Below are positions 7,692 to 16,977 of a stretch of 64,000 bases of DNA, one piece after another (positions within the stretch are counted from its first letter, which is position 1; every line of letters begins with the position of its first letter). Source of the stretch: Aggregatibacter kilianii (GTDB lineage: Bacteria; Pseudomonadota; Gammaproteobacteria; Enterobacterales; Pasteurellaceae); the NCBI RefSeq assembly GCF_003130255.1, contig NZ_NRCN01000001.1:744001-808000 (forward strand). Reading direction: 5' to 3'. Both the position numbers and the translations under genes were made by a program. Below the pieces are notes generated by a model. The model did not search any database. It was not told the DNA's origin and saw only the letters and a list, made by a program, of their open reading frames with translations.

Positions 7692-9890
7692 CTAGCCTAA
7701 ATCTAGCGGATCTACGTCTAAAACCCACCGCACTTGAACGGGCTTATTTAAACCACTTGTCTGAAATTCGTTTAACACTTGTTGCAAGATGAGGCGGGAA
7801 GGATGTTGCAACAATAATTGCCAACGATATTGCCCCGCTTTTTTGCTGAACGGCGCAGTGATAGGACCGAGAATTTGTAACTCGGGCGCAGTATGTTGCT
7901 TAACGCCATAAAAATACTCGGCAAACTGCGCCAATAGCTGTTCCGCCTCCTCGCTATGGCGACTTTGGGCTTTAAATAATGCTTGCGAACTAAAAGGCGG
8001 CAATCCCATTTTATGACGCAACGACAATGCCTGTTGGGCAAAATTATCATAGCCATGCTTCAATAAACTTTGTAATAGCGGATGCTCGGGATAATGGGTT
8101 TGCAATAACACTTCCCCCTGCTGCGCCCCTCGCCCCGCACGGCCTGCCACCTGCATATAAAGTTGAGCCAGCCGTTCTTCCGCACGAAAATCCAATGAAA
8201 ACAACGCACTATCCACATTTACCAATGCAACTAAGGTGACATTCGGGAAATGGTGTCCTTTCGCCAACATTTGCGTCCCGATGAGAATTTGGCTTTTGCC
8301 CCGTTGAATATCCGCTAAATAACCTTCCAATTTGCCTTTGCGCGCTGTCGTATCACGATCAATACGGGCAATGCCGTAATTTGGGAAAACCGCTTTTAAG
8401 GTTTCTTCCAACTGCTCCGTGCCTAAGCCCGTGGTGATTAATTGGGTGGAACCACAATTGCCGCATTGGCGCGGAATTGGCTTTTGTGCACTACAATGAT
8501 GACAACGCAAGACATTATGTTGTTGATGATACGTGTAAGGTTTATCACAATGGCGACATTCCGCCATCCAACCGCATTCATGGCACAGCAAAACCGGTGC
8601 AAAACCGCGTCGATTCAGAAACAACAACACCTGATTGCCTTTTTCTAAATGCGCCTGCATGCGTTTTATCAGGATTTCCGATAAACCGTTACGCATTGAC
8701 TGATGTTTTAAATCAATGACGTGTTGTTGAAGTGCGGTGGACTGATTGGCTTTTTCTGATAGGCACAAGCGCTGATATTTTCCCTGTTGCACGTTATTCA
8801 AACTTTCCAAACAAGGCGTTGCCGATCCCATTAAAATAGGAATATTGAGTTGTTTTGCATACACCACCGCCAAATCGCGGGCATGATAACGCCAACCGTC
8901 TTGTTGCTTAAAAGACGCGTCATGTTCTTCATCAATAATAATCGCGCCTAAATCGGCAAATTGCGTAAACAGCGCTGATCGCGTACCAATAATGACCGCA
9001 CTTTGTCCACTACGCGCACGTTGCCACACTTGTAATCGTTGCGTGTCATTTAAATTGGAATGCAACACATCAATCACCACGTTAAAACGGGCTTGGAAAC
9101 GACTTACCGTTTGTGGCGTTAGCCCGATTTCCGGCACCAAGAGCAACACTTGTTTGCCTTGATTTAAAATTTCTTCAATAAATTGCAAATAAATTTCCGT
9201 TTTGCCGGAACCCGTCACGCCGTCCAACAACCACGCGACAAACCCTTGGGTAAATTTCAATTGGCTGAATACCAACGCTTGTTGTTTATTGAGTGTTAAT
9301 CGATCAGCTTTATTGACGATAGGTTTATCAACTAATTGCTGTTGCCAGGTTTGAATTTCCGGTTCTTGAGCGATTTCGGTAATGTATTCTTTAGCTTTCA
9401 ACGCCGACCAAATGCCGCTACCAAATGGGTTGTTGCCTTTTTCCATCCCATCATTTGCCGCCTGTAATGCTTCAAGCTGTTTCTTCGAGCGTTTTAACAA
9501 GCCTTGCTCCAACGCTTGCTCACCAAGTGCAGTCGGTTTCCAAAAAATTTTTTGTTTCTCCACCGCACTTTCACCTTGACGTAGCTTCACCGGCAATGCT
9601 TGGGACAACACTTCTCCCAAAGGCGCATGATAATAATTCGCCGCCCAACTTAAGAACTGCCAACTTTCCGCTGAAAACAATGAAGTATCATCAAGACAAG
9701 CTAACACAGGCTTCAACTGTTCTTCAGGCACTTCCGTCTGTTCCACTACGTCAACTACAACGCCAACTCGCTTCTGCGTCCCAAACGGCACAAGCACCCG
9801 CCCCCCAACAACAACCTTCATTGACGCAGGGAAGACATAGTCAAAATAGCGATGTAGCGGCACCGGAAGTGCGATTCGGGCAAATGGCAT
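7692..9890 (-). CDS. priA: Primosomal protein N' (replication restart helicase PriA)
   Basis: The 732-residue protein begins with the 3' DNA-binding domain (MPFARIALPVPLHRYFDY). It carries Walker A GVTGSGKTEIY, the DEEH box IIIDEEHDASFKQQ, and paired zinc clusters (CHECGWMAECRHCDKPY, then CHHC and CGNCG) inside the helicase core. The final helicase motif QVAGRAGRG is present. PriA recognises stalled forks and loads DnaB through PriB/DnaT. Length and motifs are complete. The gene is transcribed away from the glycan island that begins at 10055. Confidence 0.95.
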   Translation of the reverse strand: MPFARIALPVPLHRYFDYVFPASMKVVVGGRVLVPFGTQKRVGVVVDVVEQTEVPEEQLKPVLACLDDTSLFSAESWQFLSWAANYYHAPLGEVLSQALPVKLRQGESAVEKQKIFWKPTALGEQALEQGLLKRSKKQLEALQAANDGMEKGNNPFGSGIWSALKAKEYITEIAQEPEIQTWQQQLVDKPIVNKADRLTLNKQQALVFSQLKFTQGFVAWLLDGVTGSGKTEIYLQFIEEILNQGKQVLLLVPEIGLTPQTVSRFQARFNVVIDVLHSNLNDTQRLQVWQRARSGQSAVIIGTRSALFTQFADLGAIIIDEEHDASFKQQDGWRYHARDLAVVYAKQLNIPILMGSATPCLESLNNVQQGKYQRLCLSEKANQSTALQQHVIDLKHQSMRNGLSEILIKRMQAHLEKGNQVLLFLNRRGFAPVLLCHECGWMAECRHCDKPYTYHQQHNVLRCHHCSAQKPIPRQCGNCGSTQLITTGLGTEQLEETLKAVFPNYGIARIDRDTTARKGKLEGYLADIQRGKSQILIGTQMLAKGHHFPNVTLVALVNVDSALFSLDFRAEERLAQLYMQVAGRAGRGAQQGEVLLQTHYPEHPLLQSLLKHGYDNFAQQALSLRHKMGLPPFSSQALFKAQSRHSEEAEQLLAQFAEYFYGVKQHTAPELQILGPITAPFSKKAGQYRWQLLLQHPSRLILQQVLNEFQTSGLNKPVQVRWVLDVDPLDLG

Positions 9891-10054
9891 AAGATCAAGA
9901 ATTGTTAGGATGAAAATTATTGGCGTTCATTATATATGTAGCTGAGACACAAATCATTATTGATTGGCCTAGAGAATAAAATCGCTACTTTATATTACGA
10001 GAAAACTGAAAAAACTTTATAATTACTCCAATTTATTAGCCTGAGTAATTCCCA

Positions 10055-10918
10055 ATGACCACATCCAGTAACAATGATCTTATTACCATCGTAACGGCAT
10101 TTTTCGATATAGGTAGAGGAAATCTTCAATCAAAAGAAGAATTACCTGACTATATGACTAGAACAAATGACACCTATTTTGAGTATTTCTCTAATTTAGC
10201 AACACTAGATAACCCAATGGTTATTTTTTCTGATAATGAACATATTGAAAGAATAAAGAATATCAGAGGAAATAAGCCCACTATGATTATTCCGTTTAAT
10301 ATTAAAAAATTTGAGAAAACATTAAAACGAATTCAGGAAATTCAAAATAGTGAAGAATTCATTTCTAAAGTAAGGCCAGATCTATTAAAAAATATCGAAT
10401 ATTGGCATCCCTCATATGTTTTAGTAAATAATCTAAAGTCTTTTTTTGTTTATAAAGCAATAAGGTTAGGATTGGTGAATACTCAATTTGTATCATGGGT
10501 TGATTTTGGATATGTAAGAAAAATGGAGACATTAAATCATGTAAAAACATGGAGATATTACTTCAACCCCAATAAAATTCATCTATTTACAATAAGAAGG
10601 AAATATAAGATAAACTCTAAATATGATGTTTACCACGCTATTTTTAATAATAGTACTTTTATTATTGGTGGTGTAATAGTAGGCACTAAAGAAAATTGGA
10701 AAACATTCTTTAAGAATATTCTATCCACACAAAACCACCTATTTAGAGAAAATATGATTGACGATGATCAAGGAGTATATTTACTAAGCTTATTTAATCA
10801 TAAAAATCTCTACGAACTTCATTATTTAGGAAAAGAAAGATGGTTTCATCTATTTAAGAAATTTGATAAAACCAGTAAAATATCATTAAAAGAAAAAATA
10901 AAAGACTTTTTTATCTAA
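10055..10918 (+). CDS. HtrL/YibB-family protein, probable glycan-related
   Basis: The 287-residue protein starts with ITIVTAFFDIGRG and contains WVDFGYVRK near residue 150. Both resemble the HtrL/YibB family, which sits beside LPS core genes in enterobacteria and is found with WlaTC-like sugar-transfer proteins. The WVDFGY segment resembles the acidic metal-binding site of nucleotide-sugar transferases, but activity is unproven. No signal peptide or membrane helix is seen. The gene is strikingly AT-rich compared with priA and opens a surface-glycan gene block. It faces the next gene tail to tail (6 bases apart). Family assignment is from memory of its signature; the function is inferred. Confidence 0.65.
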   Translation: MTTSSNNDLITIVTAFFDIGRGNLQSKEELPDYMTRTNDTYFEYFSNLATLDNPMVIFSDNEHIERIKNIRGNKPTMIIPFNIKKFEKTLKRIQEIQNSEEFISKVRPDLLKNIEYWHPSYVLVNNLKSFFVYKAIRLGLVNTQFVSWVDFGYVRKMETLNHVKTWRYYFNPNKIHLFTIRRKYKINSKYDVYHAIFNNSTFIIGGVIVGTKENWKTFFKNILSTQNHLFRENMIDDDQGVYLLSLFNHKNLYELHYLGKERWFHLFKKFDKTSKISLKEKIKDFFI

Positions 10919-10924
10919 AATATA

Positions 10925-11929
10925 CTAACGATATTTTTCTTTTAAGTAATCATAGAAACTATTCGGCAAGCAATCTTTAACATAGGTTAGCTTGTGTTGG
11001 TTACATTGAGCTAAAATTTCGTCTAACTTATCTTTATCAAAAGGATTATTTAACTCGGCAAATAGCAAATGCGGTAAGGTGTCATCGATGATCTCAAATT
11101 CATAAATCAACCCTTCTCTCTTTAATTCATCAAATAAAATTTGAAAGAAGAAATAGTGTGGGATGCATTCTTGGGTTTTCCAAAAGAATAACATTAATTG
11201 GAGTAATTTATTTACGGTATTGTTTTCTCTTTTTGAAAACATAATGCTACTTAAGAAATTTACTCTATGATTTTCTTTCCAAGAAAAATAATTACCATTT
11301 AATTTCTGCCATTTTTCTTTATATTTAGTTTGTATAGAACGTTGGAATACAAAAAATTCCATTGTACTAAAATGAGCAGAAATAGGAGCCGTAAATAAAA
11401 ATGTAGCATCAACCCACACCCCGCCATAAACTTTTAGTAAAGCTAATCTAAGTAAATCAGAGAAAAAAACATGACGAAACTCAGGGTTCTTTCTCTTTTG
11501 ATTAATAAAATTAGGGAACTCAATATATTCACTTACATTTTGATCATCCAAATAAATAACCTCATAATCACCTTTATTCATCTGAACCGAACGGCTACAG
11601 ATTTTAACAACGTCAGGCAGTGACTCACTATTCCAACCTTGTCCCCAATATTGCCAAATAATCTTTTTATCCTTTAAGTCCTTTTTAGGTGTAATAATTA
11701 TTTCATCCAATTCATCATTAATATAAAGAGAAATAATTTTCTTCCAACAATTAGCAACATGATTTTGTTGAGATAAATCTGCTTTTCTTGCAAGCCATTT
11801 ACGAATAGGCTTGGGAATTAAACCTGTATAAAATATTTTATAAGGCTTACTACTTATCCTAGTAATAAAATTAAAAAATGTTGAGTTAGTTGAAAATAAA
11901 TTTGAGAGTGAGGAATATTTTTCTTTCAT
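10925..11929 (-). CDS. Capsular-polysaccharide-synthesis type glycosyltransferase
   Basis: The 334-residue protein carries KKIIWQYWGQGW near residue 90 and a GGVWVDATFLF motif near residue 170. That is the usual pair for the Caps_synth/GT32-like transferases (an IW-Q-W entry strand and a DxD-like metal site). A conserved FSDLLRLALLKVYGG helix precedes the acidic site. It is cytoplasmic and probably adds a sugar to lipooligosaccharide or a capsule precursor. It lies 8 bases downstream of a GT25 gene on the same strand, so the two are one operon. AT-rich composition suggests transfer. Donor and acceptor sugars cannot be predicted. Confidence 0.72.
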   Translation of the reverse strand: MKEKYSSLSNLFSTNSTFFNFITRISSKPYKIFYTGLIPKPIRKWLARKADLSQQNHVANCWKKIISLYINDELDEIIITPKKDLKDKKIIWQYWGQGWNSESLPDVVKICSRSVQMNKGDYEVIYLDDQNVSEYIEFPNFINQKRKNPEFRHVFFSDLLRLALLKVYGGVWVDATFLFTAPISAHFSTMEFFVFQRSIQTKYKEKWQKLNGNYFSWKENHRVNFLSSIMFSKRENNTVNKLLQLMLFFWKTQECIPHYFFFQILFDELKREGLIYEFEIIDDTLPHLLFAELNNPFDKDKLDEILAQCNQHKLTYVKDCLPNSFYDYLKEKYR

Positions 11930-11937
11930 AAGATCAT

Positions 11938-12786
11938 CTACATAAAACGAACGATTTCTTTACCCAGATTTTCATTAACATTTTGTTTTTCTTCCCATTT
12001 TTCTTTATTTATTGCCCGTATGATATTATCTTTTATTCGAATAAAGCGTTGTTTTAACGTTTTCTTTGTGTGGCTGACTGTATTCTTTTTGCGCTCTTTC
12101 TGAAGCCCGCTCTCTAATACACTATTTTCTTGATTTAACTGCAATTCTTGCACACAAATTGCCGGATTTAGTTGATATACCCGATATCTAGGAACATCAA
12201 TCAGCTGATTAAATATAATTTCATCAATGGGTTTAATCTCTTCTGAGAAAAATTTTTCAAACACTTCCATTAGATACTTAGCTGCACCATGAGAAATCAC
12301 ATATCCCGCCGTACCAAAATGTTTTGATTTCAAAATATCAATTTCTCTCTGTTGAAAAGGTAAAATTCCTTGCTGTTTTTCAATCTTAACGGGCATCAAA
12401 AAGGTTTCTAAACGCAAGACAAAAATCTCTTGAAAATTGAACCGCACTTTTAGCCATTCATCTTCAGCAAGAAACTGTTCGGCATTCTCACCAAGCAAAA
12501 TGTCATCCTCAAAAAGCGTGATGAAATCTAAATCATCATCAACACACTTTTTCCACAACATGAAATGACTCATCAAACAGCCTTTTTCTCCCATGGTGAG
12601 CTTGGATGTTCCAGCAACATTGGGAAGATAACGCTGTAAATGATCATTGAGTCGCTCAGAAGGTGTAAACGCGTCAAAAAATTCAAATGGAATTTTCTTC
12701 TGGCCAAATTGTTGGATGATGTGATTTCGACGTTTATCCGCAGTGGGAATGCTAATAACAAAATTTTTATTTTCAATGAAATGCAT
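11938..12786 (-). CDS. Glycosyltransferase family 25, LOS biosynthesis
   Basis: The 282-residue protein shows the GT25 pattern: an N-terminal FVISIPTADKRRNHIIQQF strand, the LTMGEKGCLMSHFMLWKKCV helix and FITLFEDDILL with the metal-binding ED-D near residue 100. GT25 members such as Lic2A, LgtB and LpsA extend the outer core of lipooligosaccharide in Haemophilus and Neisseria, usually with galactose or glucose. The C-terminal 60 residues are basic, which fits loose attachment to the inner membrane. No tetranucleotide repeat tract is seen at its start, unlike phase-variable lic genes. The sugar added is unknown. Confidence 0.8.
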   Translation of the reverse strand: MHFIENKNFVISIPTADKRRNHIIQQFGQKKIPFEFFDAFTPSERLNDHLQRYLPNVAGTSKLTMGEKGCLMSHFMLWKKCVDDDLDFITLFEDDILLGENAEQFLAEDEWLKVRFNFQEIFVLRLETFLMPVKIEKQQGILPFQQREIDILKSKHFGTAGYVISHGAAKYLMEVFEKFFSEEIKPIDEIIFNQLIDVPRYRVYQLNPAICVQELQLNQENSVLESGLQKERKKNTVSHTKKTLKQRFIRIKDNIIRAINKEKWEEKQNVNENLGKEIVRFM

Positions 12787-12893
12787 ACGGAGATATTAAG
12801 TTAGTCTTAAGTTACGGGTTATCTTACTATTTTGAGGCAATGAAATGAATCTTAATATGCACAAAAAATCAAAGTGGCAGACCGGCTCACAGC

Positions 12894-12922
12894 TTGAACT
12901 ACGCTAATTTTTTCTGTAAAAT
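12894..12922 (+). promoter_or_regulatory. Sigma-70 promoter for rpmE
   Basis: TTGAAC (12894-12899), a 17-base spacer, then TAAAAT (12917-12922) lead into the rpmE leader. This is a near-consensus promoter for a highly expressed ribosomal gene. It lies about 120 bases ahead of the rpmE start codon. Confidence 0.75.
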
Positions 12923-12928
12923 TTGCAA

Positions 12929-13041
12929 CCTTACACACAAGCGTGCCATTTTGTAATGGCGTAATATTAATCTCATGCGGTGTCAGGGATTGCTTCTGCG
13001 ATTGGCTTGATAGCGGCATGGCTTCAAATTTGAGGTTTTCT
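12929..13041 (+). promoter_or_regulatory. rpmE (bL31) mRNA leader
   Basis: The leader, about 110 bases long, contains a hairpin (GCCATT 12945-12950 with AATGGC 12955-12960) and the Shine-Dalgarno GAGG at 13032-13035. In gammaproteobacteria bL31 represses its own translation by binding such a leader. Whether this copy has the full fold was not tested. No other gene is present in this stretch. Confidence 0.45.
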
Positions 13042-13254
13042 ATGAAACAAGGTATTCATCCTGAATATAAAGAAGTTACTGCAACTTGTTCTTGCGGTAA
13101 CGTGATCAAAACTCGCTCTACCTTAGGTAAAGACATCAACCTTGATGTATGCGGTAACTGCCACCCGTTCTACACAGGTAAACAACGTGTTGTTGATACC
13201 GGTGGTCGTGTTGAACGCTTTAACAGCCGTTTCAAAATTCCAGGTACAAAGTAA
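13042..13254 (+). CDS. rpmE: 50S ribosomal protein L31
   Basis: The 70-residue protein starts [19 protein letters not shown] and carries the zinc-type cysteine set (CSCG, then [10 protein letters not shown]), so it is the C+ form of bL31. It sits at the bridge between the ribosomal subunits. I chose ATG at 13042 because GAGG lies 7 bases before it and the family begins here; the frame extends upstream, but that part is the leader. It is an isolated housekeeping gene among glycosyltransferase genes. Confidence 0.97.
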   Translation: MKQGIHPEYKEVTATCSCGNVIKTRSTLGKDINLDVCGNCHPFYTGKQRVVDTGGRVERFNSRFKIPGTK

Positions 13255-13266
13255 TCTGAATCTTAG

Positions 13267-13290
13267 CCCTCGCAATTGCGGGGGTTACTT
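13267..13290 (+). terminator. Hairpin after rpmE
   Basis: CCCTCGC (13267-13273) pairs with GCGGGGG (13278-13284) around AATT, followed by a weak T-rich tail (TTACTTCTATT). It may stop most rpmE transcripts while letting some continue into the next glycosyltransferase gene 25 bases later. Confidence 0.6.
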
Positions 13291-13314
13291 CTATTCAACT
13301 TAAGGTAATGTGTT

Positions 13315-14010
13315 ATGAATAGCGCATACAATCTCCCACCAATCTTCGTTATCAGCTTAAAAAACTCTTCCCGTCGTGAATTCATAGCAAAGCGCTTAAA
13401 TGGGCTTGGATTGCAATTTGAATTTTTTGATGCGGTTTATGGAAAAGAGCTCTCTGAGGTTGAATTAGCTAAAGTAGATTATCAATATTACCAGGATTTT
13501 GATAACAAACGCTTAACTCTTGGTGAGATAGGCTGTTCTTTAAGCCACATTCGAGTATATGAACATATCAAAAAAAATCATATTCCCGAAGCAATTATCT
13601 TGGAAGACGATGCAATTGTTTCTACCCATTTCAAAGCTATTTTACAATCAACACTTGAAAAATTACCTTCCCGCTATGAGATTCTATTTTTCGATCATGG
13701 CAAAGCTAAGTCTTATCCGTTAATTAAAAAAAACTTACCTGAAGGCTATAAATTAGTACGTTATCGCTATCCATCCCCAAATTCTCGCCGTTCAATTATG
13801 AAAGCAACAGCATATATGGTGAATTTAGCCGGAGTAGAAAAATTACTCAATTATGCTTACCCTGTGCGAATGCCGGCAGATTTTGTCACGGGATTTATAC
13901 AAAAAACTCGTATTCATGCTTACGGCATTGAGCCATCTTGCGTTTTTGAGGGATTGGCCACTGAAAGCGAAATTAACTCCATCGAAGATAGATACAAAAA
14001 GCATAAATGA
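13315..14010 (+). CDS. Glycosyltransferase family 25, LOS biosynthesis
   Basis: The 231-residue protein has PIFVISLKNSSRREFIAKRL at the N-terminus, LTLGEIGCSLSHIRVYEHI, and AIILEDDAIVS near residue 97. These three blocks define GT25 beta-transferases of lipooligosaccharide. It is related to the GT25 at 11938-12786 but clearly diverged, so the island carries two different specificities. Its stop overlaps the next start (ATGA), so it heads an operon with two GT9 genes. No repeat tract that could drive phase variation is visible at the start. The acceptor and the sugar are unknown. Confidence 0.82.
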   Translation: MNSAYNLPPIFVISLKNSSRREFIAKRLNGLGLQFEFFDAVYGKELSEVELAKVDYQYYQDFDNKRLTLGEIGCSLSHIRVYEHIKKNHIPEAIILEDDAIVSTHFKAILQSTLEKLPSRYEILFFDHGKAKSYPLIKKNLPEGYKLVRYRYPSPNSRRSIMKATAYMVNLAGVEKLLNYAYPVRMPADFVTGFIQKTRIHAYGIEPSCVFEGLATESEINSIEDRYKKHK

Positions 14011-15032
14011 AAGCGCTACTGAGAAAAATCCGTTTAACATTAGGTAAGTTAATCTTAGATAAAAAGATTCCAGGTAAACCATTACCTACAAACCCTAAAA
14101 TTATTGTGTTACAGCAAGATGGGAAAATTGGGGATTATATTATCAGTTCATTTATTTTTAGAGAGTTAAAAAAACATAATCCGCTAGCTCAAGTAGATGT
14201 CATTTGCTCACCTAAAAATGAAAATTTATTTAAGACAAATCATTTTATTGACCACTTTTTTGTTCTTGATAAAAAAGCACCATGTGCTTATACAAAGATG
14301 GGGGAAAAACTAGCAAAAGAAAATTATGATGTATTAATCAATTTGCCCATACAACTAAGAAATCGTGATTTATGGCTAACACGTTTAATTAATGCCAAGA
14401 ATAATATTGGCTATCAAAAACAACACTATAAAATATTTAACCTCGATATCCTAGGTGGACAACTTCATTTCTCACAGATTTATGCTGATTCTATTAAAAA
14501 GTGTGGTGTTATGAATATTAATTCAGAATATGATATTCCTGATAATAGCCAGCAGAAAGAAGAAATCAGAAATTTCATCAAAGATAACCAACTTGAAAAC
14601 CATATTGCTATTAATTTCTTTGGGGCTGCAGGATCACGTAAGTTTACAGAGAAGAATATCAGAAAATTTATAGAAAGATTTAAGGTTTTTAATAAAAAAG
14701 TTTTGTTACTCACCTACCCTGAAATGACACCGTTATTAAAAGATATTGTTGTAGATTTTTCTAATGCATTTATTTATGAAAATACGCAAGATATTTTTGA
14801 TACAATTGAATTGCTACGTTATGCAAATGTTGTTATATCTCCTGATACATCAATCATTCATATAGCTTCAGGATTAAACAAAAAAATTATTGGATTTTAT
14901 AAATTAGAAGATAAGGAAAACTTTATACACTGGCATCCTAACTCTAAAAATGAAACACATATACTAAGTTTCATTGAAAGTGTAAATGAAATATCTGCTG
15001 ATGATATCGAATTAGAATGGATTACTCACTAA
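14007..15032 (+). CDS. Glycosyltransferase family 9 (heptosyltransferase-like), first of two
   Basis: The 341-residue protein begins with a basic stretch and then IIVLQQDGKIGDYIISSFIFRELKKHNP, the GT9 N-terminal Rossmann signature (GDxIISSF for donor and acceptor docking). Near residue 280 it has the GT9 nucleotide-sugar motif ISPDTSIIHIASGL. GT9 enzymes add heptose or related sugars to the LPS inner core at the cytoplasmic face. The start overlaps the previous stop by 4 bases, showing translational coupling. It is AT-rich. It may not be the core WaaC/WaaF, as it differs in the motif and sits in an accessory cluster. Confidence 0.75.
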   Translation: MKALLRKIRLTLGKLILDKKIPGKPLPTNPKIIVLQQDGKIGDYIISSFIFRELKKHNPLAQVDVICSPKNENLFKTNHFIDHFFVLDKKAPCAYTKMGEKLAKENYDVLINLPIQLRNRDLWLTRLINAKNNIGYQKQHYKIFNLDILGGQLHFSQIYADSIKKCGVMNINSEYDIPDNSQQKEEIRNFIKDNQLENHIAINFFGAAGSRKFTEKNIRKFIERFKVFNKKVLLLTYPEMTPLLKDIVVDFSNAFIYENTQDIFDTIELLRYANVVISPDTSIIHIASGLNKKIIGFYKLEDKENFIHWHPNSKNETHILSFIESVNEISADDIELEWITH

Positions 15033-15034
15033 CT

Positions 15035-16072
15035 ATGTCAATCATAAAAAAAATCATTGCAAAACTGGCAGGTAAGCGTTCTGCACAGACAATAGATTTA
15101 ATGGCTATTAAATCTGTTTTATTAAAACCTATTGGGGACGCTATTGGTGATGCTATTGCACATACCGCCCATTTAAATCAACTAAAATCAGCAAATCCAG
15201 ATCTGGTGATTGGTGTCATTGTAACAGAGAGAAATAGAGATATTTTTGCTTATTCCGGTTTAGTGGATCAACTGCTTGAAGATAAACCTTCTACTTATAT
15301 TACTCAATATAATAAATGGGATTTATATTTAGATTTTCAGCCAACATATACAACTAAATCTGTTATTTTAGAGAAGTTACTGTCACCTAAATATATTGTT
15401 ATCTTCAATAAAAAAGACAAAAAACACTATAATATCGAAACAGTAAAAAACTACAATTTTGCTTGCCCGCAAAATGATACGACACATATCTCTGATTACT
15501 TAAATAATACTATTCTTTCTAATTATTTAGATCCTAAAAAAGCTGAATATGTATTAGAAAATCAGGAAAGCATAAGATTTGATGTTCTGTGGGGGGGAGA
15601 TAAACCCCGAATTTTACTGGCCCCACAGGGAAGTACTAGACAAATTCCGGCAAAAGAACTTGCTGAGCTACTTAATCAACTGGCTCCGGATCTATTAGAA
15701 CGAGCTATTTTTGTATTAACCAATACCATTGACAGTAATATTTATTTTGAAGAATTAATATCCCATTGTTCAGATAAGATTAAAATTCAGCTATCACCTA
15801 AGACATCAATTCAAGAATATATTCAACTCGCGTCATCCGCAGATTTAATTATCGGAGTTGATGGAGGAAGCATTCATATTGCAACAGCGTTGCAGAAAAA
15901 AGTATTAGCATTTTATGCACGAAACATGCAGAATTTTTTCCGTTGGCAACCAAGAGGAAATAGCCATATTCCTTACAAAGCCATTCTAAGCAACACAGAA
16001 AGTAATTCAAATAATCACACCTGTGATTTTCCCATGGATAAAGCAGCAGAATGGGTAAATGGCTTATTCTAA
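15035..16072 (+). CDS. Glycosyltransferase family 9 (heptosyltransferase-like), second of two
   Basis: The protein has about 345 residues if translation begins at ATG 15035, just after the previous stop codon; an ATG at 15017 inside the upstream gene would add six residues. It has a GT9-type start (SVLLKPIGDAIGDAIAHTAHLNQL, with the GDAI segment duplicated) and the C-terminal motif IIGVDGGSIHIATALQKKVLAFY. It is a distant paralogue of its neighbour. Asp-Gly-Gly replaces the usual Asp-Thr-Gly in the sugar-binding loop. It ends the operon. Likely role: a further sugar on the lipooligosaccharide core; the exact reaction is unknown. Confidence 0.72.
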   Translation: MSIIKKIIAKLAGKRSAQTIDLMAIKSVLLKPIGDAIGDAIAHTAHLNQLKSANPDLVIGVIVTERNRDIFAYSGLVDQLLEDKPSTYITQYNKWDLYLDFQPTYTTKSVILEKLLSPKYIVIFNKKDKKHYNIETVKNYNFACPQNDTTHISDYLNNTILSNYLDPKKAEYVLENQESIRFDVLWGGDKPRILLAPQGSTRQIPAKELAELLNQLAPDLLERAIFVLTNTIDSNIYFEELISHCSDKIKIQLSPKTSIQEYIQLASSADLIIGVDGGSIHIATALQKKVLAFYARNMQNFFRWQPRGNSHIPYKAILSNTESNSNNHTCDFPMDKAAEWVNGLF

Positions 16073-16092
16073 AATATGGAAAATAATATCCC

Positions 16093-16908
16093 CTAACTTT
16101 TCTTTTGACACATCGGACAATAAAAGCTATTTCGTTGTCCGATGATTAAACTTTCAATTTTTGTCCCGCACGTTGGACAAGGTTTGTCTTTATTGCCGTA
16201 AACCAACAATTCTTGGGCGAAATAACCTGGTCTGCCATCAGGTTGTAGAAAATCTTTGAGTGTGGTTCCACCCTGTTCTATGGCTTTGGCTAACACGGAT
16301 TTTATGGTATCTACCAAGCGTTCACATTGCCTGCGCGTTAGATTGGCGGCAAGTTTCATAGGATGCAGTCCACATAAAAATAAACTTTCATTGGCGTAAA
16401 TATTGCCAACTCCAACCACCACGGCATTATCCATTAAAAAGGTTTTAAGTGCGGTCGTTTTTTTGCGTGATTTTTTGAAAAGATAGTCTGCGTTAAATTC
16501 ATCAGATAATGGCTCAGGGCCGAGCTTTAGGAATAAATGAAATTCGTTCAATTTCTTCGTCCACAACCAAGCCCCAAAACGGCGCGGATCGTTATAACGT
16601 AATAATCTGCCGTTGTTCATCACAATATCCAAATGATCGTGTTTATCAATAGGGCTGTCATGCGGTACGATTCTCACCGTCCCCGACATCCCTAAGTGCC
16701 CGATAATATAGCCTTGTTCGCTATGAATAATCAGGTATTTGGCGCGACGAGTGAGATCTAAAATTTTTACATGATGAAATTCCGTTAATTCCGGTGACAC
16801 CGCCCAACGAAGTTTCGGCTGACGCACCACAATTTTTTCAATAACATAATCTTTTAAATAAGGGCTCACACCACGCAGCGCGGTTTCGACTTCGGGTAGT
16901 TCCGGCAT
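16093..16908 (-). CDS. mutM: Formamidopyrimidine-DNA glycosylase
   Basis: The 271-residue protein begins MPELPEVET, supplying the catalytic Pro and Glu at the mature N-terminus. It has the Lys of the beta-elimination site in [10 protein letters not shown], a helix-two-turn-helix with [13 protein letters not shown], and a C-terminal zinc finger (CPTCG...CPMCQ). It removes 8-oxoguanine and Fapy lesions and cuts the abasic site. It sits downstream of rpmB-rpmG on the same strand, an order conserved in Pasteurellaceae, behind a terminator. All key residues are present. Confidence 0.97.
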   Translation of the reverse strand: MPELPEVETALRGVSPYLKDYVIEKIVVRQPKLRWAVSPELTEFHHVKILDLTRRAKYLIIHSEQGYIIGHLGMSGTVRIVPHDSPIDKHDHLDIVMNNGRLLRYNDPRRFGAWLWTKKLNEFHLFLKLGPEPLSDEFNADYLFKKSRKKTTALKTFLMDNAVVVGVGNIYANESLFLCGLHPMKLAANLTRRQCERLVDTIKSVLAKAIEQGGTTLKDFLQPDGRPGYFAQELLVYGNKDKPCPTCGTKIESLIIGQRNSFYCPMCQKKS

Positions 16909-16929
16909 TATCTTCCTCCAGCATTCGCA

Positions 16930-16963
16930 GAATACAAAAAAACCCGAACAATGTCGGGTTTTT
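16930..16963 (-). terminator. Terminator after rpmG
   Basis: CCCGA (16943-16947) and TCGGG (16954-16958) form the core of a hairpin extended by A/T pairs on both sides. On the reverse strand a run of seven T residues follows. It separates rpmB-rpmG from mutM. Confidence 0.85.
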
Positions 16964-16977
16964 CAATTCGTGCAAAA

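Noticed and set aside
12943-13041. Upstream extension of rpmE to an ATG at 12943
   Set aside because: The extension covers the mRNA leader hairpin and ribosome site, and bL31 starts at MKQGIHPEY.
10055-16072. Search for phase-variation repeats (CAAT, GCAA and similar) in the glycosyltransferase genes
   Set aside because: No run of tetranucleotide or homopolymer repeats long enough to slip was seen at the gene starts.
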